Shown: positions 35,715-44,114, counted from the stretch's first letter. The stretch: 64,000 nt of DNA from CBDDKZ01 sp965230415 (GCA_965230415.1 CBDDKZ010000001.1:62001-126000), one strand, 5' to 3'. Notes: generated by a model not told the origin, from the sequence alone. Translations and numbers: made by a program.

Positions 35715-36293
35715 ATGAGGGAGGATTTTGAATCATTAATTGATGACTTTTTGGAAAACCGAGTAGGAGTTTGTGAAGATTTTATAGATTATAAATTATC
35801 ACATGATTTAACTAGTAACCTCGTCTTTCTTTATAGAGAAGAGGAACTAAAACATGCTGGAGTAGGGAATAGAGATAGATCGGTTGTAGATCCCAATATT
35901 AGAAGTGATAAAATTTTTTGGTTAGATAAAAATAAGCTTCAAAAATCTGAAGAGTTATTCTTTGCTTTAATCGATTCATTTGTCCTTTACTTAAATAGAA
36001 CCTGCTTTGCAGGTATTAAGTCTTATGAATTTCATTATGCGTTATACGAAAAAGGGACTTTTTACAAGAAGCACATTGATCAATTTAAAACTGATCATGG
36101 TCGAGCATTTTCAATGATAATTTATCTAAATGAAGAGTGGATTAAGAAAGACGGGGGAGAGCTTAAAGTTTATAAGAAAGCTGAAGTACAATTAGTCTCT
36201 CCTGATAATAGAAAATGTGTGTTTTTTAAAAGTGATGAATTGCCTCACGAGGTACTGATGGTAAATAAATCGAGGATGAGTGTTACTGGTTAG
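35715..36293 (+). CDS. 2-oxoglutarate/Fe(II) dioxygenase, stopped just short of its C terminus
   Basis: A 192-residue prolyl 4-hydroxylase-type (SM-20-like) oxygenase. The iron ligands are visible as HID in FYKKHIDQF and the distal His in ELPHEVLMV; the 2-oxoglutarate arginine is in KSRMSVTG. Family members continue with GW(F/L)R or similar. Here the frame stops with TAG exactly where that tryptophan (TGG) is expected, and the next codons read LKTTE before a TAA. So the gene seems to have lost its last six residues by a point mutation. It may still be active. AT-rich single gene lying between two attC-like sites. Confidence 0.75.
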   Translation: MREDFESLIDDFLENRVGVCEDFIDYKLSHDLTSNLVFLYREEELKHAGVGNRDRSVVDPNIRSDKIFWLDKNKLQKSEELFFALIDSFVLYLNRTCFAGIKSYEFHYALYEKGTFYKKHIDQFKTDHGRAFSMIIYLNEEWIKKDGGELKVYKKAEVQLVSPDNRKCVFFKSDELPHEVLMVNKSRMSVTG

Positions 36294-36426
36294 CTAAAAA
36301 CGACTGAATAATACAGCTGTTTTTATACATTCTACCTCTAAAGTAAATGATTATATTAGTTACAACGACCCGGCTAATAAATCATTCAATCCCCATAGCA
36401 AACAGCATTACAATAAGGAGGTAAGG

Positions 36427-37667
36427 TGTAATAGCCACTACTTGATCTGACATATGAGAGTTATCGGACATCTTGTTGATGCCCCATATTATTGGTTAAA
36501 TTTAACGATTTTTCCTGATCAACCTCCCTTTTTTTATTGAGGGAGGATTGGTCAGAAAAAATTAATTGCTCTTGATTGATCAACTTCTCTCTTGCTATTC
36601 GAATACTATCCTTAAAAGTTTGTATTGGAGTTTTACCAAAACAGAACTTTCCGCTATGAGTTCGTTGGTTATTATAGTAATCTATCCATTGATCCAAATC
36701 TGTCTGTAACTGATCTATCGATTCATAAATTTTCTTGCGAAAAGCTACCCAAAAAAACTCTTCTTGCATAGTTCTATGAAAACGTTCACAAATACCATTT
36801 GTTTGAGGGCTTTTTGCTTTGGTTTTTGTATGTGCAATATCCTCTATGGTTAAGTAAAGTTGGTATTCATGATGTTCTCTTTTTCCGCAATACTCAGTAC
36901 CTCGATCTGTCAATACCCTTAATAGCTTTAGCTCATGTTGTTCATAAAACGGTAAAACCCTATCGTTAAGTAAATCAGCTGCAACGATTGCATTCTTACG
37001 ATCATAAAGTTTTACAAAGGCCACTTTACAGTAGGTATCTATAAATGTTTGAGCGTATATTCTCCCAATTCCTTTTACTGTTCCCACATAATAAGTGTCT
37101 TGAGAACCCAGATAACATGGGTGATGAGTCTCTATTTCTCCATGAGCTTGCTTTTCTTCCTTTGCTTTTTCTAAAGCTTGTAACTGAGCTTCTGTTAAAA
37201 TAAGATCCTCTTGAGCAGCTTTAGCTTCTAATGCCTTTAATCGCTTTTTTAGCGTCTCTAAATCATGACGTAGCCATACTGATCTTACCCCTCCAGGTGA
37301 TATGAATATACCTCGCTTTTTTAGTTCATTACTTGAACGTTGTTGACCAAAAGCAGGGAACTCTATAGCTATTGCAACTACTGCCTTTTCCACCTCCTCA
37401 CTAACTCTGTTCTTTAAAACTGGTTTCTTACGACTAATTTCTTGAAGTGCTAGTTCTCCACCTTGCTCGTAGAGTTGTTTGAATCTGTAAAATGAATCTC
37501 GACTATAGCCCATCACTTTACACGCCTGTGAAACACTTCCTAGTTGTTTACTAAGCTCTAATAATCCTAATTTGGTCTTGATGATTTTGTCTTCACTTGT
37601 CATCACTTAATCTGTTTTAATATTATACAATTTAATTAAAATGTCAGATTAAGTCTTAACTAATACA
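36427..37667 (-). mobile_element. Complete IS481-family insertion sequence, 1241 bp
   Basis: Terminal imperfect inverted repeats of about 27 bp (21 matches) start with TGTA at both ends and share ACTT.ATCTGACAT inside. A perfect 7-bp target duplication GGTAAGG flanks the element at 36420-36426 and 37668-37674. The TGT ends, length and transposase match the IS481 family. Intact duplication and open transposase point to a recent insertion. Confidence 0.93.
36461..37606 (-). CDS. IS481-family DDE transposase
   Basis: A 381-residue transposase, full length. An N-terminal helix-turn-helix (SVSQACKVMGYSRDSFYRFKQLYEQGG) is followed by an integrase-core domain. Candidate catalytic residues lie in the AQTFIDTY region, in VLTDRGTEYCG and in NGICERFHRTMQEEF, then YNNQRTHSG.. 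and a C-terminal tail. It catalyses cut-and-paste or copy-type movement of the surrounding element. No frameshift is seen, so it is probably functional. Confidence 0.95.
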   Translation of the reverse strand: MMTSEDKIIKTKLGLLELSKQLGSVSQACKVMGYSRDSFYRFKQLYEQGGELALQEISRKKPVLKNRVSEEVEKAVVAIAIEFPAFGQQRSSNELKKRGIFISPGGVRSVWLRHDLETLKKRLKALEAKAAQEDLILTEAQLQALEKAKEEKQAHGEIETHHPCYLGSQDTYYVGTVKGIGRIYAQTFIDTYCKVAFVKLYDRKNAIVAADLLNDRVLPFYEQHELKLLRVLTDRGTEYCGKREHHEYQLYLTIEDIAHTKTKAKSPQTNGICERFHRTMQEEFFWVAFRKKIYESIDQLQTDLDQWIDYYNNQRTHSGKFCFGKTPIQTFKDSIRIAREKLINQEQLIFSDQSSLNKKREVDQEKSLNLTNNMGHQQDVR

Positions 37668-37732
37668 GGTAAGGGCTCCAATGAACTGCGCCCTCAGCGC
37701 ACTGCATTAGAGCTTAATTGTTGTGTGCTGGC

Positions 37733-38089
37733 TTATTTTTTCCAATGTTTTACTCTAAAATTTTGAACTAAAGAATCTGCGGTCAATTGAATCATTAGCG
37801 TCTTTGTTTCAATTGGGTCAATGTCCAAACCATAATCTTCCATCAAAGTGTAGCCGATGGTATTCTCTTTTAAGTTGGCAAAATTTTCTGGTTGTCCAAT
37901 TAAGTCTGTTAATTCCAGATATGTCATTCCTTTTTTTAAGTGATTTTCCATCAGGTCTTTGGCCATAGATTCTCTGTACTTGTAAAAACCGTCCACGCTA
38001 TCATTCCATTTAGATTTTTCAAAATCCAGTTGATCAGTCCCACATGAACCTAAGAAGCAAAGGCACAAAATTGCGAACAGCTTTTTCAT
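37733..38089 (-). CDS. Small lipoprotein, 118 aa
   Basis: The lipoprotein signal MKKLFAILCLCFLGSCG ends in the lipobox LGSC. The mature part (about 100 residues) contains FYKYRESMAKDLMENHLKKGMTYLELTDLIGQPENF, a pattern seen in SmpA/BamE-like small lipoproteins, and a C-terminal beta region. Its ATG overlaps the stop of the upstream gene by 4 bp (ATGA), so the pair is co-translated. It lies in a segment bracketed by complementary 9-bp boxes, like a two-gene cassette. Function unknown. Confidence 0.75.
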   Translation of the reverse strand: MKKLFAILCLCFLGSCGTDQLDFEKSKWNDSVDGFYKYRESMAKDLMENHLKKGMTYLELTDLIGQPENFANLKENTIGYTLMEDYGLDIDPIETKTLMIQLTADSLVQNFRVKHWKK

Positions 38090-38382
38090 CCTTCTTCAGT
38101 CCATTTTTTTGTTAAAGACCTGTAAACTTTAGATTCTCCAACACTAAGCCCATACCAAACCATATAAGTTGAGTCGGTCTGTTTTTGATAGAACGCCAGA
38201 CTATCCATTTTTTCAGTAAGTCCAAGTTCAGATACATCTTTAGGCAGTCTATTATTTTCCTTCCGAAAAGTCTCAACCTTTTCAATTAGCATTTCGGCAT
38301 ACTCTTGTCGTTCATTATTGAATTCACAACTATAAAGTTCGAATAGTAGTACAATGGTCAATATTATAATTAGTGGTTTCAA
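38086..38382 (-). CDS. Small lipoprotein, partner of the 118-aa lipoprotein
   Basis: The frame opens at an ATG at 38430, but those first 16 codons fall inside the attC-like repeat. The likely start is TTG at 38382, giving a lipoprotein signal (LKPLIIILTIVLLFELYSC). The remaining ~75 residues are charged and helical with RLPKDVSELGLTEKMDS, a pattern of pilin-like or DUF-type periplasmic proteins. No known family. The stop overlaps the start of the next gene. Confidence 0.6.
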   Translation of the reverse strand: MKPLIIILTIVLLFELYSCEFNNERQEYAEMLIEKVETFRKENNRLPKDVSELGLTEKMDSLAFYQKQTDSTYMVWYGLSVGESKVYRSLTKKWTEEG

Positions 38383-38393
38383 TTTTTCTGCTT

Positions 38394-38526
38394 GCACACA
38401 ACGCCAAAATAAAAGCTGTAGGGCGTTCAACTACCAATATAGTCTCAATTTAAGACCAAGGCAACTTTGCGAGGGGACATTTTAAATTCCCGAAAAACAA
38501 ATGGCAATTTGCAAAGTTGCAGGTGA
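38394..38526. other. attC-like palindromic site 4
   Basis: On the minus strand the element ends in GGCGTTGTGTGC (38405-38394), 11 bp before the TTG start of the lipoprotein gene, and begins near GCAAC (about 38525). Inside are a perfect 10-bp inverted repeat GCAACTTTGC/GCAAAGTTGC (38461-38470, 38511-38520) and AACGCC/GGCGTT arms (38401-38406, 38422-38427). The gene on its other side (38592) stops about 65 bp away. Confidence 0.45.
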
Positions 38527-38591
38527 TTCAGACTGCCACTTCCCTTTCCAACTCACGGCTTACCTATGGATTTTATTTAATGTTTCAGCAT

Positions 38592-39134
38592 TTAATATTG
38601 TTCTTTGATTTGATGACCCGCATGGATTAGATGTTTTTTCATATTATCAAATGCATCAGCATCAACCGCTAAATCTTCCTCTTTTTCATTCTTCATCCAT
38701 AAACATCCAAAACATATATGCAGTATTCCTTGAACTTTATTTTCTCTAGAATAGAAGACTATTGAATCCCTGAAGACAGGAGCACACATAGCAGCAACTT
38801 GATCATTCAATGGTTGCGCTAGAATTTCGATAATTCCCCTTACAAATTCATCATCTTTGTTCCATTCGCCAATAGGTACAGTAGACTTATGAAGATCGCC
38901 ATCATTGTTTATTATTCGGGAACTGTAAATGTTAATTTCTTCATTCAGAAATTCAATTTGCTTTTTCAATTTTGGTCGTTGCATATATCGAGCAGTCTTT
39001 ATGTCTTGCTTAATTTGATCTATCTGCTCATTGTTCTTCTTTACCAAGGATTCATAATTATACCCTCTTAACCCTGAATATGATTTAACATAGACATATT
39101 CCAAATTTTTAATCTGTTCTGCCGCTGTTTTCAT
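38592..39134 (-). CDS. Hypothetical protein with coiled coil, 180 aa
   Basis: A soluble protein whose first half (about 20-80) is a charged helix likely to form a coiled coil (LVKKNNEQIDQIKQDIKTARYMQ). The second half reads like a small nucleotide- or cofactor-free alpha/beta domain (FRDSIVFYSRENKVQGILHICFGCLWMKN). This half resembles proteins that report on element status but has no certain family match. It is the fourth gene in the attC-like array, minus strand, single. Confidence 0.6.
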   Translation of the reverse strand: MKTAAEQIKNLEYVYVKSYSGLRGYNYESLVKKNNEQIDQIKQDIKTARYMQRPKLKKQIEFLNEEINIYSSRIINNDGDLHKSTVPIGEWNKDDEFVRGIIEILAQPLNDQVAAMCAPVFRDSIVFYSRENKVQGILHICFGCLWMKNEKEEDLAVDADAFDNMKKHLIHAGHQIKEQY

Positions 39135-39165
39135 TAGTACATATGTACTTTACTCCCATTTTAGA

Positions 39166-39197
39166 AAGCGTAGAATTATCCGTATAATTCTACGCTT
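39166..39197. repeat. Perfect 14-bp inverted repeat next to the IS91 relic
   Basis: AAGCGTAGAATTAT (39166-39179) and ATAATTCTACGCTT (39184-39197) are perfectly complementary around a 4-nt loop. No direct T-run follows. It probably marks one end of the decayed IS91-type element, whose ends carry hairpins, or ends transcription. A second palindrome CTACCGCGGTAG lies at 39255-39266. Confidence 0.55.
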
Positions 39198-39316
39198 ATG
39201 TTTTATTTTTCAGTATTAATACACATAAACTTTAGAATATGTTGCACTAAACCGCTACCGCGGTAGTGTGTGGTGAAAAATACGTCTAAGAATTCATAAC
39301 TAAAAAAAATACCCTT

Positions 39317-39823
39317 ATGAATTCTAAAAACAGTAAAGGAGGCGTTTACACGCTTAGCGACAAAAACATCAACCAAATAGAGGACTTATCCTCATTACTT
39401 AATCACCTGTTAAAACGTGTTTCTATTGAACAAGCCTATAGTACGGTACGGATTTACCGCCGTAGTTTGCGTGACATTAGCTTGTTTCACGGAGCATTAC
39501 CCGATAGCCTGGAGCTGGATGAGATTCTAGATTACCTCAGCTTTTTATAAGAAAGAGGCAATGGCTGGGCCAAGATAAAATTGGATGTGGCTGCGTTGCG
39601 TTATTTCTATCGAGAGATCTGTCACGACCCGTTACCAGCAGCAGGTATTCCCTATCCTAAAGAAGAAAAATCCTTGCCTAAAATTTTAAGCAGGGAAGAA
39701 CTTGTCCGCTTATTTGATGCAGCAAAGAACCCCAAGCATCGGGTGATGCTTAGACTGATCTATTTGCATGTTAGTGAGGTGCTTTTGAAAGGAGCCTTTA
39801 GCCCTTTGGATAACATTGAATAA
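39317..39823 (+). pseudogene. Decayed tyrosine recombinase of an IS91-type element
   Basis: The first 77 codons encode an integrase N-terminal SAM-like domain (EQAYSTVRIYRRSLRDISLFHG). The frame stops at TAA (39548-39550), but the same frame continues with ERGNGWAKIKLDVAALRYFYREI..., KSLPKILSREELVRLFDAAKNPKHRVMLRLIY, so the stop is a nonsense mutation. After LIY the text jumps to LHVSEVLLKGAFSPLDNIE, meaning that nearly the whole catalytic domain (the RHRY residues) has been deleted and only the last residues remain. Such recombinases accompany IS91-family transposases in Bacteroidota. Non-functional. Confidence 0.85.
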
Positions 39824-40004
39824 TAAACATCAAGGGCTTGCTTTAACGATACAGCAACTACTGGCGAGGCATTTTACACCTTTACAAAAGCAAGGGCTGT
39901 TCAATAGCCGGCAAACGCGTGTGTCTAATGCCCTTCGGCAATGCAAAACCGAAAGCCTGGGCGGTCATTGGCAGGCATGCACACATTGTGGCCGTTTAAG
40001 CTGA
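39816..40004 (+). pseudogene. Truncated IS91-family transposase, zinc-binding N terminus
   Basis: A TTG-started frame overlaps the end of the recombinase remnant. It encodes the N-terminal region of an IS91 transposase: VSNALRQCKTESLGGHWQACTHCGRLS, where the first zinc-finger cysteines are C..CTHC. The next codons are TGA CAT TAC; intact family members read W-H-Y, so TGG has become TGA. The following sequence lacks the rest of the zinc finger and the catalytic tyrosine domain. It is a dead fragment. Confidence 0.85.
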
Positions 40005-40151
40005 CATTACCTTGTTTACCTTACAGTTGAGTTAAAAATTGTCGGAAAAGAAAAATAGGTACGAAGAAGTGCTCTTTCTTAGAATCAACTATATTAGAGG
40101 CACTATCTTCGTTACTTTTAGAAGGTACTATCAGCATAAAAAACATAGCAA

Positions 40152-41271
40152 ATGAATATCAAAAAGGTAATAAGGAAAATTTTAAAAGTGATCATGTACA
40201 TTTTTGCGGCATTGATCTTTTTAGTTGTCTGTACACTTCTTTATGTCAACATACATCCAACCTTTGGTGATAGCCCTAATGAAGAAAGCATGAAAAAAAT
40301 TGAAAAGTCCAAGCATTACCACGATGGAAAATTTCATAACCTGGTACCTACATCGCTTATAACTTCTGAAGAAGGAGCAGACTATTCCATTTCTGATTTC
40401 TTTTTCCCACCGGATGACAAGAATCCTCTGAAGCCTTTGCCATCAGAAAAACTGGATACGAACAAGGTTAAAGATGGAACTTTTACCTGGATGGGGCATG
40501 CATCAATACTGATGAAAACTAATGGCATGACTATTCTCACAGACCCCGTTTATCACAATGCCTCTCCTGTTGTTATTGGGGGGAAACCATTTGAACTTGA
40601 ACATCCTTTTGATTTAAAAGACCTTCCTAAAATAAATGTAATCGTTATTTCACACGATCATTACGACCACCTGGAGTATGAGGGAATCCAGGAGTTTGCG
40701 AGCAAGGTCGATCAATTTTTTGTACCATTAGGCGTAAAGGCCCATGTTATGAAGTGGGGGGTGGCTAAAAACAAAATTGTGGAGATGGATTGGTATGAGA
40801 GCACCACCTACAAAGGGGTGGAGTTCACATTGGTACCTTCAAGGCATTTTAGCGGAAGAGGGATCACAAATGGTCATTCTACACTTTGGGGAGGTTGGAT
40901 ATTCAAATCGGATAGGCGTAACATCTATTTCAGTGGTGACTCCGGCTATTTTGACGAGTTCGAAAAAATCGGTGAAAAGTATGGTCCCTTTGATATTTCA
41001 TTTATTGATAGTGGTGCCTATGATGAAGCATGGGCAACGGTTCATATGTGGCCCAAGCAAAGTGTACAGGCAAGTATTGATCTAAAGTCAGCCGTGTATT
41101 TACCCATAGGATGGTCGAGGTTTGATTTGGCACCTCATTATTGGGACGACCCTCATCAGAGCTACGAAAGAAGCTGAAAAGCAAAACGTAACAATCACGA
41201 CTCCATTGATTGGACAAACGTTTACATTGGATGAATTGCCTCAAACGAAATGGTGGGAAGCGATGAGGTAA
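40152..41271 (+). pseudogene. Metallo-beta-lactamase-fold (NAPE-PLD/UlaG-like) hydrolase, frameshifted
   Basis: The protein has an N-terminal membrane anchor (about 12-32) and an MBL-fold domain with SHDHYDHLE (the metal-binding HxHxDH), PSRHFSGRG and FSGDSGY, as in N-acyl-phosphatidylethanolamine phospholipase D-like enzymes. The annotated frame ends after 341 residues at DDPHQSYERS. In the +1 frame from 41155 the expected end continues, IRATKEAEKQNVTITTPLIG up to KWWEAMR, stopping at 41269-41271. A single inserted C near 41154 explains it. The last 38 residues are therefore lost or altered. It may be inactive, or a sequencing error. Confidence 0.88.
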
Positions 41272-41308
41272 ATGGTTAATTCAAACGACCGCGGCAAACA
41301 TAACCTAT

Positions 41309-41725
41309 TTATTCTTCTTTGTTGTTAGGCATTCGTTTTTTCGATTTTATTAACATATATAGGGCATGAGGTAACATTAAAAATGTCATTCCGGAAAGTG
41401 GTATCATGTACACACCAACAAGTGTAACCAATAAATAGACATAAATCAGGGCAGAGGGAATGAACTTACTCGTCTTTTCAATGTAATCGATTGCCATCCC
41501 AAACGGAATAAGCAGTAAGCCAAAATAAACGAACCAAAAGGCTGCAAAATGTTCGTAGTTCATCTGCCCATTGAGAAGCGAGAATTCCAAGAGTCCATCA
41601 CTTATTTTAAAGAACAATTTCTGAGAAAATACGCTAAACTGTTTCCCAAAAGCCCAAGGTGATATACCTAACAAAAAATGTGAACCACCAAGAAATACCA
41701 GGATTTTTCCGTTGCTTATTGTCAT
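41309..41725 (-). CDS. DUF6463-like small membrane protein
   Basis: A 138-residue protein with four hydrophobic segments. The blocks ILVFLGGSHFLLGISPWAF, NYEHFAAFWFVYFGLLLIPFG and VGVYMIPLSGMTFLMLPHALYMLIK match what I recall of the DUF6463 family of Bacteroidota membrane proteins; the family name is from memory. No role is known. It precedes, in reading order, nothing on its strand, and lies near a Crp-type regulator at 42176. Confidence 0.7.
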   Translation of the reverse strand: MTISNGKILVFLGGSHFLLGISPWAFGKQFSVFSQKLFFKISDGLLEFSLLNGQMNYEHFAAFWFVYFGLLLIPFGMAIDYIEKTSKFIPSALIYVYLLVTLVGVYMIPLSGMTFLMLPHALYMLIKSKKRMPNNKEE

Positions 41726-41792
41726 AATATAACGATTTTGATTTCAATTACTTTTTGTCCGAGTTTTTCATTCCTATATTTTCGTTATTCGG

Positions 41793-42131
41793 CTATAAAA
41801 TTCGTTTTAATTTTTGCTCAAAATGAGTGTTCGTAAGCTTAGCTACACTGAAAAACTTGAACAAGATGAAGACAGCAGGAATAGTTAAGAAAATGATACA
41901 GATGGCGAATGTACCGACGCTACAAAATACGTTTAGGATTTGAGCGCCTATCGCTCCAATATATATCGAAATACGTTCTTCTTGCGTTGTAAAATAGTGG
42001 TTGACAGCAACAGCATATTCATAAAAACGAACAAGGGTTTCGTAGCCTAACCACATACCATAAAACCATTTTCTTATCGAGTCCCACCATTTGCCCCAAA
42101 TTGAGTGCCCTTGTGTGCTATTTTTTTTCAT
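41793..42131 (-). CDS. Hypothetical membrane protein, 112 aa
   Basis: Begins with a hydrophilic Lys/Trp-rich stretch (GKWWDSIRKWFYGMWLGYE), then one long double hydrophobic segment (about 60-98). I do not recognise a family. It is 44 bp downstream of the Crp-type gene on the same strand and may share its transcript. Confidence 0.6.
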   Translation of the reverse strand: MKKNSTQGHSIWGKWWDSIRKWFYGMWLGYETLVRFYEYAVAVNHYFTTQEERISIYIGAIGAQILNVFCSVGTFAICIIFLTIPAVFILFKFFSVAKLTNTHFEQKLKRIL

Positions 42132-42175
42132 TGTTCAAAGGTCGAACAATGAAGGAGTAAGTCATTTGATATAGA

Positions 42176-42754
42176 TCAAATTCGATTTTTAGGTTTGCGA
42201 ATTCGGCTTAACGTTTCAAGTGTAATTCCCAAATAAGACGCAATATGGGTTAGTGGGATTCTTTCCGTTATATTGGGGTAAATACTTAAAAGATGCTCGT
42301 AGCGCTGTTCTGCCTTGTTAAACTGAATACTATGTAATCTTTCGCACAAGCCCAACATCGTTTCGGTAACTACTCTACTTATCAAACGCTCAAAATCATG
42401 GTATTTGTTTGAAAGCAAATCTACGCTTGTCTTATTAAATTCATATACTGTAGCATCTTCAATAAATTCCACATAATGAGGGCTTGGCTCTTCACTAAAA
42501 AAACTCACTATTGATGCCATAAACTGGTTCTCAAACGTAAACCAATCTGAGATGTCTTTTCCGTCTTTTAAATAATAGGCCCGAGCACAGCCATCTACTA
42601 TTAAATAAGCTTTTTGAGCATATTGCCCCTCACGAATAACGACGGTACCCTTTTTAAACGTTTTTAATGTGGAATTTGCAAAGAAATCTTGTTGACATTC
42701 AAAAGACAGCGGCGCATAGAAGTCGCCAATTATAGCTAAGATTGTTTCGTTCAT
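42176..42754 (-). CDS. Crp/Fnr-family transcriptional regulator
   Basis: A 192-residue regulator with an N-terminal cyclic-nucleotide-binding-type domain (FKKGTVVIREGQYAQKAYLIVDGCARAYY) and a short C-terminal helix-turn-helix (IPLTHIASYLGITLETLSRIRK). It lacks the cysteine cluster of Fnr, so it does not sense oxygen by Fe-S. This subgroup is common in Bacteroidota and often controls the adjacent gene, here probably the membrane proteins at 41309-42131. Confidence 0.9.
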   Translation of the reverse strand: MNETILAIIGDFYAPLSFECQQDFFANSTLKTFKKGTVVIREGQYAQKAYLIVDGCARAYYLKDGKDISDWFTFENQFMASIVSFFSEEPSPHYVEFIEDATVYEFNKTSVDLLSNKYHDFERLISRVVTETMLGLCERLHSIQFNKAEQRYEHLLSIYPNITERIPLTHIASYLGITLETLSRIRKPKNRI

Positions 42755-42818
42755 TTTAGGCCAAAATAAGCGCTCTAAGGTATTTGATTAGCAATATAGT
42801 AATAATTCTCAATAGCAG

Positions 42819-42888
42819 CTTGTAGGCTATGCAAAAGGATCGCAGATCCTGTGATATGAGCGCCGGATTACAAATCCGGAGTAGTTGG
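42819..42888 (+). repeat. REP-like repeat, copy 1
   Basis: A 70-bp unit identical at 66 of 70 positions to the copy at 44115-44184 in the same orientation. It contains two small hairpins: GGATC-GCA-GATCC and CCGGATT-ACA-AATCCGG. Such paired palindromes are typical of REP/REPIN elements mobilised by RAYT transposases; no RAYT gene is in the window. Confidence 0.85.
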
Positions 42889-42912
42889 ATTCTTAGTTAA
42901 TGTTGGTAAAGC

Positions 42913-43980
42913 TTATTTTGGCACTCCATCAAAAACAATATTTCCTGAATGTTGATCACAATACTCTTTTACGTATTTGTAAGTTTGAATTCTGTTTTTT
43001 TCAACTTCCCACAAATGATGTTTTGTTAATATTTTCATGCAATCTAATAACCCTTGAAAGTCATGTTTTTCTATTTTATTGTTACATTCACAGAAATATT
43101 CACCTAATTCTGTTCCATTCTTTGCTGGATATTCTTTTGATAATTCTTCATCCAATTTGTTTCTTAATTCAATTGGAAATATTTCTTTCATGATAACAGA
43201 CAGGGCATTCAAACTAGTATAGTTAATGTTAAGCAAATTCCATGTCTCCCCTTCATCTAATGAAATAACCAACACTTCATGTCTAATCATTTTATGCACT
43301 TTACCAACTGAATATGAAACATTTACAACTATAAGAGACATTAGCGTTTCCCCATACTTAATCAAGGATGGAATTCTCTTTACCACTTGCTCTTCTATTT
43401 TTAAATTCAAACTATCTTTAATCTGCTGTTGGAACAAAATGTTGGACTTCAAATAATTTGTACCATAAAAATTTATATAATCAGATGGAAAGTTGGATAA
43501 CAAGTAATTAATATCTCCATTGTGTTGCGACACCATGAATTTCTTGACGCGAATCATTAAATCAGAAACAAGAGCCGTATCTATTAACCTTTCAAACTCA
43601 GACATTAATTGACGTTCCTCAATTTCTTTCTCTAGATCAAAATTCATATCAAGAATAATCGGGCCTTGCTCTATCCACCAAGCAAATTCGCGAGAATTCG
43701 AACAAGTACCTGTCTGGTAAATTACACGCAATTTACCCTTTGTCCACATATTATAGGCTAATGAAAAATAATCTGAACATTTTTTAAACTCAGGACTTGT
43801 GGTCTTAAGACGATCATATATATTCTGGATATATACTTCCTTATCTATGATGTCAGCGGTATCTACCTCTAATAATGCTGAATTTAAAAGATTCAAACAT
43901 TTACACTTTGGGTCCTCACTCGCCTTTAAATTAGAAATAACAGAAATAAGCAGAAAAAATAGAATTATTTTTTTAATCAT
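42913..43980 (-). CDS. Hypothetical secreted protein, 355 aa
   Basis: It has an N-terminal signal peptide (MIKKIILFFLLISVISNLKA) and several cysteines (CKCLNLL, KKCSDYF, FCECNNK, LLDCMK) in a long, mostly helical, AT-rich protein. No known family. Flanked on both sides by 70-bp REP-like direct repeats. Confidence 0.65.
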   Translation of the reverse strand: MIKKIILFFLLISVISNLKASEDPKCKCLNLLNSALLEVDTADIIDKEVYIQNIYDRLKTTSPEFKKCSDYFSLAYNMWTKGKLRVIYQTGTCSNSREFAWWIEQGPIILDMNFDLEKEIEERQLMSEFERLIDTALVSDLMIRVKKFMVSQHNGDINYLLSNFPSDYINFYGTNYLKSNILFQQQIKDSLNLKIEEQVVKRIPSLIKYGETLMSLIVVNVSYSVGKVHKMIRHEVLVISLDEGETWNLLNINYTSLNALSVIMKEIFPIELRNKLDEELSKEYPAKNGTELGEYFCECNNKIEKHDFQGLLDCMKILTKHHLWEVEKNRIQTYKYVKEYCDQHSGNIVFDGVPK

Positions 43981-44114
43981 CCCATAAGATTTTACCTAAG
44001 CCCAAAATAAAATTTCCTGACTGTTTAGCTACCAATATAACATCTTTCCGATAAAAACCGGAACAGCCTCACTCTTCCGGATTAACAAATTGGAATGGTA
44101 ATAAGTTAGTTTAT

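Larger units (their letters stand above)
36361..37728. other. attC-like palindromic site 3, split by the IS481 element
   Basis: Removing the insertion sequence and one copy of its target duplication leaves about 120 bp. On the minus strand these begin GCACACAAC (37728-37720), only 4 bp after the stop of the lipoprotein gene, and end near GTTGTAAC (36369). A perfect inner hairpin (TGCGC/GCGCA with AATG/CATT arms) lies at 37680-37708. The GCACACAAC box is the exact complement of the GTTGTGTGC box at 38394-38402 on the other side of the lipoprotein genes. Confidence 0.45.

Noticed and set aside
38394..38431. Short hairpin AACGCC/GGCGTT as a terminator for the 38592 gene
   Set aside because: No T-run follows in either direction, and its outer box matches the repeat on the other side of the lipoprotein genes, so a repeat boundary explains it better.
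39317..39823. An active integron integrase driving the attC-like array
   Set aside because: It lacks the catalytic domain, has a nonsense codon, and sits directly against an IS91 transposase fragment, so it belongs to that element rather than to an integron.
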